Below, in pieces: positions 17,105 to 26,039 of a stretch of 64,000 nt of DNA (its first letter is position 1; each line of letters begins with the position of its first letter). The notes under the pieces were generated by a model. It ran no database searches, was not told where the DNA came from, and worked only from the letters and a program-made list of their open reading frames with translations. The DNA comes from WQXF01 sp031552825 (GTDB lineage: Bacteria; Bacillota; Clostridia; Christensenellales; Aristaeellaceae), in NCBI GenBank assembly GCA_031552825.1, contig JAVBMD010000012.1:1-64000 (forward strand), read 5' to 3'. Position numbers and translations under genes: made by a program.

Positions 17105-17143
17105 GCGCCGCGCGGGATTTCCCCGCGCGGCGCTGGCTTTTAT
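17105..17143 (+). terminator. Terminator of the SH3-domain gene
   Basis: GCGCCGCGCGGG (17105-17116) pairs with CCCGCGCGGCGC (17122-17133), followed by TGGCTTTTATT. The tail touches the stop codon of scpB on the other strand. Confidence 0.85.
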
Positions 17144-17751
17144 TATTCGGTTTCCTCGAGCGTCTCCTCGGCGCTTTGCGCCATGAGCTGCTGCACGGTG
17201 GGCGCATCCTCTCCTTCGGCCAGCTCGGCCTGCAGCGGCACGGAAAGGTCGATCTCCGGCAACTCCTCCAGCGAGGAGATGCAGAAGTGGCGCAAAAATT
17301 CATCGGTGGTGCCGTAGAGGATGGGGCGGCCCAGCGCCTCCTTGCGGCCGATATCCTGAATCATTCGCTTTTGCACCAGCGAGGAGATCGAATAATCGCA
17401 CTTTACGCCGCGGATGGCTTCCACCTCGCTGCGCGTCACCGGCTGCTTGTAGGCGACCACCGCCAACGTCTCCAGCGCGGCTTGCGAAAGCGACTGCTTC
17501 TGCACCGGCTGCAGCAGCCGCTCCACGTAGGGCGCGTAATCCGGCCGGGTGGCCAGCTGCACGCAACTACCAAAGCGCAGCAGGCGGATGCCCCGCTTGC
17601 CAAATTCATATTCGCCATCCAGCGCGTCCAGCGCGTCCTTGAGCTCTTCCGGGGTAACCTCCAGCGCCTCCAGCAGCGCATCCCGCTCCACCGGCTCCCC
17701 GGCCACGAACAGGATGGCCTCAATGATGGCGCTCAACTCATTCCGCTCCAA
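17143..17751 (-). CDS. scpB: Segregation and condensation protein B
   Basis: The 202-residue ScpB is the winged-helix (kite) subunit of the SMC-ScpAB condensin complex that organises and segregates chromosomes. The motifs AIIEAILFVAGEPV at the N-terminus and ALETLAVVAYKQPVTRSEVEAIRGV near 91-115 are characteristic. Translation appears to start at a TTG (17751) preceded by GGAGG 7 nt away. It overlaps the 3' end of scpA by 14 bp, so the two are co-translated. The acidic C-terminal tail is variable in the family. Confidence 0.95.
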   Translation of the reverse strand: MERNELSAIIEAILFVAGEPVERDALLEALEVTPEELKDALDALDGEYEFGKRGIRLLRFGSCVQLATRPDYAPYVERLLQPVQKQSLSQAALETLAVVAYKQPVTRSEVEAIRGVKCDYSISSLVQKRMIQDIGRKEALGRPILYGTTDEFLRHFCISSLEELPEIDLSVPLQAELAEGEDAPTVQQLMAQSAEETLEETE

Positions 17752-18481
17752 GGGCTTCCCTCCCGCCGCTCGACTTCAGCATAATCTCGCCGAACACTTC
17801 GCTCTGCTCAATGTGCAGCTTCCCCATGCGCAGCATCTCCAGCAGCGCCATAAACAGCGTCACCACCTCGTCACGGGTGGGGCGCTCGGAAAACAGATGC
17901 GTAAAGGCTACCGGCCCGCGCCGAATGCGCGAGGAGATGCGGAACACGCATTCCTGAATCGAGTAAGTTTCGCGCACGATCTCGCGTGCGGCGTGTACCA
18001 CCTCCTCGGGCTCGACGGCGCGGAGCATCAACCGGCGAAAGGCGGCGACCAGCCCATCCATCGTCAGGTTATCCAGCTGAAAGCTGGGAGGCGGCAGCGG
18101 GTATTCCTCGGGCAGCTTGGAGAACACCGCCCGCGCTGCCTGCTCGATGCTCTGCATCTCCCCCGCGCCTTCCTTGATGGCCTTGTACTCGTGCAGGCGG
18201 CGGATTAACGCTTGCTCCGGCGACTCCTCGCCTTCCTCCTCCGGGGCGGGCATGCGCGGCAACAGCGCGCGGGATTTGATCTCCAGCAGCATGGCCGCCA
18301 TGGTCAAAAACTCGCTGGCGGTATCCATATCCAGCGAGTCGATGCCCTGCATGGAGGCTAAGTACTGCTCGGTGATCTCCGATACAAAAATATCGCAAAT
18401 ATCAACCTTGGCCTTACTGATGAGGTGCAGCAGCAGGTCGAGCGGCCCTTCGAATTGATTGAGTTGTACTTCGTAGGCCAT
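17738..18481 (-). CDS. scpA: Segregation and condensation protein A
   Basis: The 247-residue ScpA is the kleisin subunit that bridges the SMC heads. The N-terminal block YEVQLNQFEGPLDLLLHLI and the adjacent IFVSEITEQYL are family hallmarks. The C-terminal winged helix (EVVTLFMALLEMLRMGKL) binds the SMC head. The start at 18481 has GGAGG 6 nt upstream; an in-frame codon further up has none. It sits directly upstream of scpB and downstream of an M50 protease gene, as in many Clostridia. Confidence 0.95.
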   Translation of the reverse strand: MAYEVQLNQFEGPLDLLLHLISKAKVDICDIFVSEITEQYLASMQGIDSLDMDTASEFLTMAAMLLEIKSRALLPRMPAPEEEGEESPEQALIRRLHEYKAIKEGAGEMQSIEQAARAVFSKLPEEYPLPPPSFQLDNLTMDGLVAAFRRLMLRAVEPEEVVHAAREIVRETYSIQECVFRISSRIRRGPVAFTHLFSERPTRDEVVTLFMALLEMLRMGKLHIEQSEVFGEIMLKSSGGREALGAE

Positions 18482-18516
18482 GCGTTTCCTCCGCTCAGAC
18501 AAAAGTTTTCTAGCGA

Positions 18517-18547
18517 TTTTTTCCCGCTTCGCGGGAGAAAACAGCTT
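18517..18547 (-). terminator. Terminator after the M50 protease gene (dispersed repeat)
   Basis: TTTTCCCGC and GCGGGAGAAAA form a hairpin around a TTC loop. On the minus strand it ends in a T-rich stretch (GGGAAAAAATCG on the RNA-like strand is A-rich, so the tract is imperfect). The right flank ACAGCTT is shared with the hairpins at 7832 and 63006. Confidence 0.55.
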
Positions 18548-18553
18548 CGAGCA

Positions 18554-19321
18554 TCAGGCCCCGCCGGTCATCGCTAAAAACAGCGTGAGCACGCCGCCTT
18601 GAATGTTGGATGCGAAAAAGTAGATCACATCGCTGACAATGTCGGTGGTGTAGGAAAGCAGCAGCAGGATCGCCATGCCGCCCTGCATGAACTGCGGCGG
18701 TAAGCGCAGGCCGCCCTTAAACAGCAGATCATCGAACACATGATAGCCATCCAGCGGCGGAATCGGGAATAGGTTGAATATCGCCAGCGACAGGTTCATC
18801 TGCGCGAAGAGCGATAGGAATGCCAGCACCGGCGCCAAGGAGAAGTTGCGAATGAGGGGACTAAAATTGTTCGCGCCCTGAATCAGCGCGTAATTATAGC
18901 CGAACAGATCCAAGAAGGTGCGCGAACCCAAGTACTCGATTGCATCGGCGTTCCACAGAAAGCCATTGAGCGCAACGCTGAGCGCCGTGGCCAGCAAAAA
19001 CAGGATCAGGTTGACGGTAACCCCGGCGACCGACACCTTGAGATCGTCGCTCCTGCCGTTGCGGTAATTGCGCGGATTCACCGGCACCGGCTTGGCCCAG
19101 CCGAAACCCACGGTCAGCATCATCAGGGTACCCAACACATCGAGATGGCGCAGGGGATTGAAGGTCATGCGCCCCATCAGCCGCGCGGTGGGATCGCCGC
19201 AGCGGTTGGCCACCCACGCATGCGCCCATTCGTGGCAGGAAAGCGAGATAATCAGCGCCGGAACGCGGTACATCGCCAGCTGGAAAAATAGCGTGGGGTT
19301 TTTTTGCAGCAATTCTAGCAA
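18554..19321 (-). CDS. Site-2 protease family (M50) membrane metalloprotease
   Basis: The 255-residue intramembrane metalloprotease has HEWAH (HExxH) near residue 33 as zinc site and PPLDGYHVFD, the second conserved block with the Asp ligand, near residue 183. About six hydrophobic segments are visible. Start choice: a TTG at 19321 preceded by GGGAGG 9 nt upstream gives MLELLQKNPTLF; the open frame continues upstream but with unlikely Cys/Arg-rich sequence. Homologues next to scpA are common in Clostridia. The substrate is unknown; it is not adjacent to a sigma factor or anti-sigma gene. Confidence 0.88.
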   Translation of the reverse strand: MLELLQKNPTLFFQLAMYRVPALIISLSCHEWAHAWVANRCGDPTARLMGRMTFNPLRHLDVLGTLMMLTVGFGWAKPVPVNPRNYRNGRSDDLKVSVAGVTVNLILFLLATALSVALNGFLWNADAIEYLGSRTFLDLFGYNYALIQGANNFSPLIRNFSLAPVLAFLSLFAQMNLSLAIFNLFPIPPLDGYHVFDDLLFKGGLRLPPQFMQGGMAILLLLSYTTDIVSDVIYFFASNIQGGVLTLFLAMTGGA

Positions 19322-19400
19322 AATGGTTTTCCTCCCGTCAAAAGCTGGTATCGGCTTATTATACAGCAGGCGGGAGGGTTGCGCAATGTTTGGCGCAAAC

Positions 19401-19443
19401 AAACGAAAACCGGGTTCGAGGCTCCCTATGCCCCGAACCCGGT
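19401..19443 (-). terminator. Terminator of the second dac gene
   Basis: ACCGGGTTCG (19409-19418) pairs with CGAACCCGGT (19434-19443). On the minus strand the hairpin is followed by TTTTCGTTTG. It begins 30 bp after the stop at 19473. Confidence 0.8.
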
Positions 19444-19472
19444 CCTGAATCCGGTTACTGTATGTCAAAGGA

Positions 19473-20693
19473 TTAGAACCGCCAACCCTGCAAGATCCGC
19501 AGCAACCCCTCCAACATGCCGGGCAGCAGCACCTCGCCTGCGGCCACCAGCGGCAGGCGGCGGATTTCCTGCCCATCGCGGAGCACACGCACCTCGCCCA
19601 GCGCCTCTCCCTCGCGGATCGGCGCGCTGACGCTATCGGGCAGCACAGCTTCTAGGCTCAGGCTCTTTTCCTCACCGCGCCGCATCAGCAGCGACAACGC
19701 CTCGCCGATCACGGCGTCGACGGCATCCTGCGCGCCGCGGCGCACCGCCACCTGCATGCCCACCTTCTCGCCCCGCTTGGCGGCCTGCACAAGCTGGTAG
19801 TTGGCAAAGCCGTAGTCCAGCATGGCGCGCGCGGTATCGAAGCGCGCTTGGCTACCCGAGGAACCCAGCACCACAGCGATCAACCGCAAGTTGCCGCGCT
19901 TGGCGCTGGCTGAAACGCAATAGCGCGCCTCATTGGTGGAGCCGGTTTTGTAGCCGTCGCAATTCTCGTAGAAGCGCACGAGGCGGTTGGTATTGGTCAG
20001 ATCGGTCACGCGCCCGCCCTTGTGGGTGATGGTATCCATCCAAATGGTGCTGTAGTTATAATACCGCGGATGCGCGTCGAGCCGACGCGAAAGCTCGGCC
20101 ACGTCGCGCGCGGTGGTATACTGCCCGTCTGCGGGCAGTCCGGTGCAGTTGGCGTAGCGCGTGTTGTCCAGCCCTAACTCCTGCGCGCGGGCGTTCATGC
20201 GCTGCACGAACACCTCCTCCGCCCCGGCCAGATGCTCGGCCAGCGCAACGGCGGCATCGTTAGCGCTGGCAATGATGGTGGACTTGAGCAAATCCTCCAG
20301 CCGGTAGTACTGGTTGCCGTCGAGCAATGCTTGGCTGCCGCCCATGCCGGAAGCGCGCGAGCTGGACAGCACCTGATCTTCCAGCTTCACCTCGCCCGCA
20401 TCCAGCGCCTCCAGCGTCAGCAGGATGGTCATCAGCTTGGTGATGCTGGCCACCGGGCGGCGCTCATCGGCGTTGACGGCGAAGATCGGCTGGCCGGTGG
20501 AGGCCTCGATGAGCACGGCGGACACGGCGTCCATCTTGATCGAGGGCGCGGTTTCCAGCGGCGCAACCTGCTGCGTGGTATCAGCAAACGCCGAAACCGA
20601 CTCCGCCGCGCCCGCCGCCGAGGCGGCGCAACACAGCGCCAGCGCGCAGATCAGTGCCGCGCCGCGCCGGAACCATTGATTATATTTCATCAT
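19473..20693 (-). CDS. dacF: D-alanyl-D-alanine carboxypeptidase, S11 family (second copy)
   Basis: The 406-residue secreted DD-carboxypeptidase has a signal peptide (cleavage near AAGAAES), ASITK (SxxK), SAN in IIASANDAAVALAEH, and KTGSTNEA. The domain order is the same as in the copy at 13579. The start at 20693 is set by GGGAGG 6 nt upstream. It lies directly downstream of punA, and the order deoB-punA-dac parallels drm-punA-dacF of Bacillus subtilis, so this copy is the better positional match to DacF. Unlike Bacillus, no spoIIA operon follows. Confidence 0.9.
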   Translation of the reverse strand: MMKYNQWFRRGAALICALALCCAASAAGAAESVSAFADTTQQVAPLETAPSIKMDAVSAVLIEASTGQPIFAVNADERRPVASITKLMTILLTLEALDAGEVKLEDQVLSSSRASGMGGSQALLDGNQYYRLEDLLKSTIIASANDAAVALAEHLAGAEEVFVQRMNARAQELGLDNTRYANCTGLPADGQYTTARDVAELSRRLDAHPRYYNYSTIWMDTITHKGGRVTDLTNTNRLVRFYENCDGYKTGSTNEARYCVSASAKRGNLRLIAVVLGSSGSQARFDTARAMLDYGFANYQLVQAAKRGEKVGMQVAVRRGAQDAVDAVIGEALSLLMRRGEEKSLSLEAVLPDSVSAPIREGEALGEVRVLRDGQEIRRLPLVAAGEVLLPGMLEGLLRILQGWRF

Positions 20694-20784
20694 AAAAAAC
20701 CTCCCGCTCCTGATGGGCAAAGCTTGCCCTGCGAGAGATTTTTTCATGCGAGAATTTGTATGGATATGGTTGTCAGTTAACCTT

Positions 20785-21606
20785 TTATGCCTGCGCGATG
20801 ATATCATCCAGCAGCGCGCGGAAGGTATGCTTCACCCGCTCGCCGGTCTCCATCACTTCCTCATGATTGAGCGGCTGATCGAGGATGCCCGCCGCCATGT
20901 TGGTGATGCAGGAGATGCCCAGCACGCGGATGCCGCCATGGCGCGCGACGATGGTCTCCGGCACGGTGGACATGCCCACGGCGTCGGCGCCCAGCGTGCG
21001 CAGCATGCGAATCTCCGCCGGGGTTTCAAAGCAGGGGCCGGTCATCTGCGCGTAGACGCCGCTCCGCAGCGCGATGCCCTTTTCCTTGGCGCAGCGGTGC
21101 GCCAGCGCGCGCAGCTCCGGATCGAAGGCCTTGGACATATCCGGGAAGCGCGGGCCGAAGGCATCAAGGTTTTCGCCGAACAGCGGGTTGGCGCCGGTCA
21201 TGTTGATTAGGTCGTCGATGACCATCAGGTCGCCGGGATGAAAGGCGGTGTTGACGCCCCCGGCGGCGTTGGTGACGATCAGCGTGCGCACGCCCAACTG
21301 CTGCATCACGCGCACCGGCAGCGTCACATCCTGCAGAGAATATCCCTCGTAGTAATGAAAGCGCCCGCGCATCATCGCCACGCGCTTGCCATGCAGCGTG
21401 CCGCAGCACCACTGCCCGGCATGGCCGGGCACCGTCGATACCGGAAAGCCGGGGATCTCGGCGTAGGGCAACACCTGCGCGCCCTCCAGCGCCTCGGCGT
21501 AGTCGCCCAAACCGGAACCCAAGATCACGCCGATATCGGCACGCCCGCAGCGCTGTTCGATAACCTCCGCCGCGCCCTGAATTCGTTTCATCGCATCGCT
21601 CATCAT
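20785..21606 (-). CDS. punA: Purine nucleoside phosphorylase
   Basis: The 273-residue enzyme cleaves purine (deoxy)ribonucleosides with phosphate to base and (deoxy)ribose-1-phosphate. Family marks are VILGSGLGDYAEAL (phosphate loop), GRFHYYEGYSLQDVTLPVRVM and the TNAAGGVNTAFHPGDLMVIDDLIN core, plus GPCFETPAEIRM. This is the trimeric PNP class. It follows deoB by 21 bp, so both are in one operon that funnels the sugar phosphate into the pentose phosphate pathway. Confidence 0.95.
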   Translation of the reverse strand: MMSDAMKRIQGAAEVIEQRCGRADIGVILGSGLGDYAEALEGAQVLPYAEIPGFPVSTVPGHAGQWCCGTLHGKRVAMMRGRFHYYEGYSLQDVTLPVRVMQQLGVRTLIVTNAAGGVNTAFHPGDLMVIDDLINMTGANPLFGENLDAFGPRFPDMSKAFDPELRALAHRCAKEKGIALRSGVYAQMTGPCFETPAEIRMLRTLGADAVGMSTVPETIVARHGGIRVLGISCITNMAAGILDQPLNHEEVMETGERVKHTFRALLDDIIAQA

Positions 21607-21627
21607 GGTCTGTCCTCCTGCGTGTTG

Positions 21628-22794
21628 TTATAGTAACCCCAGCACCGATTCCCCGGCCAGCGCCTCCGGCTTGTCCACGCCGAAGAAATCCAGCACCGTC
21701 GCGCCGACATCGGCAAAGGTATTGCGCGTGCCCAGATCCACGCCGCCGCGCAGCGCCTTGCCATAGAGCAACAGCGGCGCGTGCTCGCGGGTGTGGTCGG
21801 TGCCCGGATAGGTAGGATCGCAGCCGTGGTCGGCACAGAGGATCAGCAGATCCTGCCCGCCCATGGCGGCGATGATGTGCTCCAGCGCGGCATCGAAGTC
21901 AGCCAGCGCTCCTGCAAAGCCCTTGGCATCGTTGCGATGTCCGTAGACCATGTCATAATCCACCAAGTTGGTGAAGATCAGGCCGTCGAAGTCCTCGCGC
22001 ATCGCGCGCAACGTCGCCTCGATGCAGGCGGGATTCCCGGCTGCATGATCCGACCGCGTGAGGCCTTTGTGGCAAAAGATATCCTCGATTTTACCGACGC
22101 CATAGGTGGTCAGACCCGCTCCGGAAAGCGCGTCGAGCACGGTGGGCGGCGGCATCAGCGAAAAATCACGCCTGCGCGCGGTGCGGCTGAACGCCCCAGC
22201 CTGCCCGATGAACGGGCGCGCGATCACCCGCCCCACCGCCAAGGGGCCGGTGAGCAGCTCCCGCGCGATGGCGCAGATGCGGTATAGCTCCTCGATGGGG
22301 ATGATCTCCTCGTGCGCGGCGATCTGGAACACGCTGTCCGCCGAGGTGTAGACGATGGGCTTTCCGCTGGCCATATGCCGCGCGCCCAACGCCTCGAGAA
22401 TCTCGGTGCCGGAGGAGGCGTAATTGCCCAGCGTCTCCCGGCCGATGGCGGCCTCGAACGCGCGGATGAATTCTGCCGGAAAGCCGTCCGGGAAGGTTGG
22501 GAACGCTTGCGCCAGCGTCACGCCGCACATCTCCCAATGCCCGGTGGTGGTATCCTTGCCCGCCGAGCGCTCGCGCATGCGGCCATAGCATCCCTGCGGC
22601 GCGGACGCCGCGTCGGGCAGCGTGCTTCCCTCGATGTTAGCCAACCCGAGACGCCGCAGGTTAGGCAGCGCCGTCGGGCAATTCGCCAACACGTGCCCCA
22701 AGGTATGCGCGCCCGCGTCGCCGTAGCGCGCCGCGTCGGGCAACGCGCCGATGCCCACGCCGTCCAAAACGATCAAGATTGCCTTTTTTCCCAC
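21628..22794 (-). CDS. deoB: Phosphopentomutase
   Basis: The 388-residue enzyme interconverts ribose-1-phosphate and ribose-5-phosphate (and the deoxy forms). The N-terminal AILIVLDGVGIGALPDA holds the first metal-binding Asp. GKDTTTGHWEM contains the phosphorylated Thr. The C-terminal ADHGCDPTYPGTDHTREH holds the second metal-ligand cluster. I place the start at a GTG (22794) with GAGG 8 nt upstream; the longer open frame to 22845 runs back into the spo0A terminator. Length fits the family. Confidence 0.95.
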   Translation of the reverse strand: MGKKAILIVLDGVGIGALPDAARYGDAGAHTLGHVLANCPTALPNLRRLGLANIEGSTLPDAASAPQGCYGRMRERSAGKDTTTGHWEMCGVTLAQAFPTFPDGFPAEFIRAFEAAIGRETLGNYASSGTEILEALGARHMASGKPIVYTSADSVFQIAAHEEIIPIEELYRICAIARELLTGPLAVGRVIARPFIGQAGAFSRTARRRDFSLMPPPTVLDALSGAGLTTYGVGKIEDIFCHKGLTRSDHAAGNPACIEATLRAMREDFDGLIFTNLVDYDMVYGHRNDAKGFAGALADFDAALEHIIAAMGGQDLLILCADHGCDPTYPGTDHTREHAPLLLYGKALRGGVDLGTRNTFADVGATVLDFFGVDKPEALAGESVLGLL

Positions 22795-22819
22795 TTTGTT
22801 CACCTCATGTAAGGGATCG

Positions 22820-22857
22820 AAAAAACAGAAAACCGGTGTACTCATTGTACACCGGTT
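22820..22857 (-). terminator. Terminator of spo0A
   Basis: AACCGGTGTAC (22831-22841) pairs with GTACACCGGTT (22847-22857). On the minus strand it is followed by TTTTCTGTTTTTT. It separates spo0A from the deoB-punA operon. Confidence 0.92.
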
Positions 22858-22877
22858 CGCAAGAAAAAGCGAGAGGT

Positions 22878-23642
22878 TTACTTTAGCCCAATCCGCACAT
22901 ACTCGGCCAGCATAGCGATAAACTCGCTGTTGGTGGGCTTTCCCTTCTGTGGATCCATCGTGTTGCCGAAGAAGCGGTAGAGCACATCCATGCTGCCCTT
23001 ATTGAAGGTGGTTTCGATGGCGTGGCGGATGGAGCGCTCCACGCGGGTGGGGGTAGACTCAAAGTGCTCGGCGAGCATCGGGTAAAGCCGGTTGGTGATG
23101 CTGCGCAGCAGCGACATATCGACGCTGACCAGATTGACGGCCTCGCGCAGGTACTGATAACCGTTGATGTTGGGCGCCATGTTGATCTGCCCCAGCAGGG
23201 AGACCACAAGCTGGTCGCGCCGCTGGTAGTTGGTGCGCATCATGCCGCCGAGCCGGTCGTCCATCAGCACCTTGGCGCGCTTGACCAGCGCGTTCATATC
23301 AAAGGGCTTGAGCATGTAGTAATCCGCCCCCAAGGAGAGCGCCATGCTGGCGATGGCATCCTGCCCCATGCCGGAAAGAATGATGACACGCGGCATCTTT
23401 TCCAAGCGGCACTCGTGCAGTTTTTCGAGCACGCCAAGCCCGTCCAGATGCGGCATGATGATATCTAAGATCAACAAATCCGGCAATAGCTGCTGAACCT
23501 GTTCCACAGTTTTGATACCGTCGTGTACGCTGGCAACAACTTGAAATCCGGGCGTCGCGTCTATGCTTTTACAGAGCATATCGCAGAATCGTTGGTTATC
23601 GTCCGCCACGATCACGCGCGCGGACGCAGGTTCTTCTCGCAT
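22878..23642 (-). CDS. spo0A: Stage 0 sporulation response regulator Spo0A
   Basis: The 254-residue master regulator of sporulation has a receiver domain (residues 1-125) with the acidic pair near 14-15, phospho-acceptor Asp60 in LLILDIIMPHLDG, and Lys near 110 in MLKPFD. The C-terminal Spo0A domain has the recognition helix region TPTRVERSIRHAIETTFNKG. The start at 23642 has GGAGG 5 nt upstream; 33 extra in-frame codons upstream lack a site. It directly follows spoIVB, the usual Bacillota order. Its probable target in this window is the spoIIGA promoter. Confidence 0.97.
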   Translation of the reverse strand: MREEPASARVIVADDNQRFCDMLCKSIDATPGFQVVASVHDGIKTVEQVQQLLPDLLILDIIMPHLDGLGVLEKLHECRLEKMPRVIILSGMGQDAIASMALSLGADYYMLKPFDMNALVKRAKVLMDDRLGGMMRTNYQRRDQLVVSLLGQINMAPNINGYQYLREAVNLVSVDMSLLRSITNRLYPMLAEHFESTPTRVERSIRHAIETTFNKGSMDVLYRFFGNTMDPQKGKPTNSEFIAMLAEYVRIGLK

Positions 23643-23772
23643 GGGTGCCTCCAACAGCGGTTGATCGGGTCGTCGCGGAGTCCCCCCGTCTTTTGTTGGT
23701 ACATTCGACACAAGTGCGATAATTCCTGCTGCCCGCCGCATCTGCTTGCGCTAGATCGAGGATTCGTTCAAT

Positions 23773-25080
23773 TTAGGCTGCCTTGTCCGGAGAAGCACTC
23801 CTGCCCGCCGTTTGCTCCAGCATCCAATCGATATACATGCCGTAGCCTTGCGTAGGATCGTTGACGTACACATGCGTTACCGCGCCGATGATATGCCCAT
23901 CCTGCAGGATCGGGCTGCCGCTCATGCCCTGCACGATGCCACCTGTCTTGGAAAGCAGCTCCGGATCGGTCACCTTGATAACGATGCCCTTTTGCGCGGC
24001 TTGGCTCTGCGGCGTGCAGCGCACGATCTCGATGCTGTATTCGCGCACGCCGTTCCCATCCACCGTGGATAGGATGCTGGCCTTGCCCTCGTGTACCATG
24101 CTCTGCGCGCCCACCGGCAGGCCGTTCGGATACAGCGCGTCGGCGGCGGGCTGCGCCATCGAGCCGTAGATGCCGTAGACGTTGTTTTTCGAAATATCGC
24201 CGATGACCTTCTTTTCCTTTAAAAAGGAACCCTTGAGTTCGCCTGGCTCGCCGCGCTCGCCGCGCAGCACATCCACCACCTGCGCCTGCAAAATCTGCCC
24301 TTCGGAGACGGTCAGCGCCATGCCGGTATCCACATCGGTGATGGCATGCCCCAGCGCGCCGAAGGCCCGCGTTTGCGGATCATAGAACGAGAGCGTGCCC
24401 ACACCAGCGGTGCTGTCGCGCACCCACACGCCAAGGCGGTAGTTGCCGTCTAGGCGATCCACCGCCGGTACCACCTGCATTTGCAGGCTGCGGTTTTGCC
24501 GCTCCACGACCAGGCGCATCGCCTGCGCGCCGTTTTGGTTGACCATGCTGGAGAGATGCACGGCGCTTTCCACTGGCACATCGTTGATGGTGCGGATCAA
24601 ATCGCCGGGCTTCAGTCCGGCTTGCCGGGCGGGATTGGGCTCCTGTCCGCCGGAGATATCCGAGGTGCCGACCACCAGCACGCCCGCGGTGTGCAGCGCA
24701 ACGCCGATGGCCTGCCCGCCGGGGATCAGCGTGCGCGTAGGCTGCACCTGCACCTTTACGTTCTTAACCGGCAGCAGACCCAGCAGCGAAAAGCGCAGCT
24801 GCGACTCCCCCGCGCTGCTTGGCGCTAGGCTCACGGTGCTCTGCATGGCATCGCCGAGCGACTGGTCGCCGCTGGCCAGCACGGTGGTTCCCTCGCTCTG
24901 CACGCTGAGCGGCACGCCGAGGCTGAGCACATGCTCCTGTCCGGAGTACATGCGCAGCACCTCCGGCAGCGCGCGCAATTGCGTCATCTGCGGAGAATAA
25001 TTGATCGCGATCACCATCGCGGACAATAATACCCCTATGATCTGTTTCGTTCCAAAGTTGCGCCCCGGTTTGCGCGCCAT
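23773..25080 (-). CDS. spoIVB: SpoIVB serine peptidase
   Basis: The 435-residue S55-family protease is secreted by the forespore into the intermembrane space. In Bacillus it cleaves SpoIVFA to activate pro-sigma-K processing. An N-terminal membrane anchor (about 14-30) is followed by a PDZ domain (GQEPNPARQAGLKPGDLIRTIN, about 145-225). The protease domain ends with GMSGSPI, whose Ser is catalytic, and GAVTHVYVNDPTQGYG. Linked to spo0A as expected. No sigK or spoIVF genes are in this window. Confidence 0.96.
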   Translation of the reverse strand: MARKPGRNFGTKQIIGVLLSAMVIAINYSPQMTQLRALPEVLRMYSGQEHVLSLGVPLSVQSEGTTVLASGDQSLGDAMQSTVSLAPSSAGESQLRFSLLGLLPVKNVKVQVQPTRTLIPGGQAIGVALHTAGVLVVGTSDISGGQEPNPARQAGLKPGDLIRTINDVPVESAVHLSSMVNQNGAQAMRLVVERQNRSLQMQVVPAVDRLDGNYRLGVWVRDSTAGVGTLSFYDPQTRAFGALGHAITDVDTGMALTVSEGQILQAQVVDVLRGERGEPGELKGSFLKEKKVIGDISKNNVYGIYGSMAQPAADALYPNGLPVGAQSMVHEGKASILSTVDGNGVREYSIEIVRCTPQSQAAQKGIVIKVTDPELLSKTGGIVQGMSGSPILQDGHIIGAVTHVYVNDPTQGYGMYIDWMLEQTAGRSASPDKAA

Positions 25081-25229
25081 GCAACATCGACCCCTTCATC
25101 GCCATTCTCTTAGCAAAGAAAGGGTGCACAAAGCGGCAGGCAAATATGCCGAGCAATCCTTGGGATCGCTTTTTTCATAATCCTTTCTTTTTCCTTCTAT
25201 CTTAAAAGGGTAGAGATAGGAGGAAAACC

Positions 25230-26012
25230 ATGAACGCTCTATTTCGTTCGTTTTGCGCGGGTGTGCTTGCCTGTCTTCTCCTCGTGCCGGGCGCCGGGGG
25301 CGCGCAGGCGGAAAGGCCGCTTCCTTACGCCGGCAAAACCGCCGTCATCTTCCGCGCCTCACCAGACGATACCTCGGTGCAGCTCATGCTATACAGCGAG
25401 AAGAAGGGCGAGCGCACGCTGCTGGTGTACCCGCAAGACGATCCGGCGGCGATATCCGCCTATCCGGCGGAAGCCACCAAGCGCGGCTCCCCCTTCATGC
25501 TGACCGGACTTTCGCCTGCGCGGCGGTACGTCGCGCTGCTGGTGACGCACGATGCCCCCGCCGAGCGCGCCGACGCTTTCCCCTACTTCGACCCTGTCAA
25601 CGGATACGCGCTGCTCTCCTTCCACACGCCCGGGCTTTCCGCGCCGCACAACACCCTCCTCGCGATGTACGACATCACCGCCACCGGCGCTCATCTCCTC
25701 GCCCATACCGACGAGGGCTTCGCGGTGCGCCTAGCGCTGGACGAGCAAATATTCTGGCTGCGCGACGGACGAAGCTTTCAGTTGTCACGGATGCAGCCCA
25801 ACACCTTGTACGATCTTACGTTCACCGCCATGCGCTGCCCTTGCGACGCCGCCAGCATGCGGCTGCCGCTGCGCACCCTGCAAACGCCGCAAAGCCGGGA
25901 ACCGCGCCCCGTCGGCAAAGAAAATTCGCCCGCGCCAAACCTGACCTGCATCTGCGAGGACGCGGCGCTTTGCGAAGCCAACGCATGCAAAAAACAGCCT
26001 CCCGCACAATAG
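25230..26012 (+). CDS. Secreted protein of unknown function
   Basis: The 260-residue protein has a signal peptide (MNALFRSFCAGVLACLLLVP, cleavage near AQA). The body looks like one or two immunoglobulin-like or fibronectin-type beta domains (YVALLVTHDAP, NTLYDLTFTAMRC). The C-terminal 60 residues contain six Cys (RCPCD, CICEDAALCEANAC), which suggests disulfides or metal binding. The start has TAGGAGG 8 nt upstream. The gene is transcribed away from spoIVB. I do not recognise the family. Confidence 0.7.
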   Translation: MNALFRSFCAGVLACLLLVPGAGGAQAERPLPYAGKTAVIFRASPDDTSVQLMLYSEKKGERTLLVYPQDDPAAISAYPAEATKRGSPFMLTGLSPARRYVALLVTHDAPAERADAFPYFDPVNGYALLSFHTPGLSAPHNTLLAMYDITATGAHLLAHTDEGFAVRLALDEQIFWLRDGRSFQLSRMQPNTLYDLTFTAMRCPCDAASMRLPLRTLQTPQSREPRPVGKENSPAPNLTCICEDAALCEANACKKQPPAQ

Positions 26013-26020
26013 GGAGGCTG
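25987..26020 (-). terminator. Terminator of nrdR
   Basis: CAGCCTCCC (25995-26003) pairs with GGGAGGCTG (26012-26020). On the minus strand TTTTTTG follows. The hairpin contains the stop codon of the convergent plus-strand gene and may weakly serve it too. Confidence 0.8.
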
Positions 26021-26039
26021 CAAAAGCATACCGCGCGTT

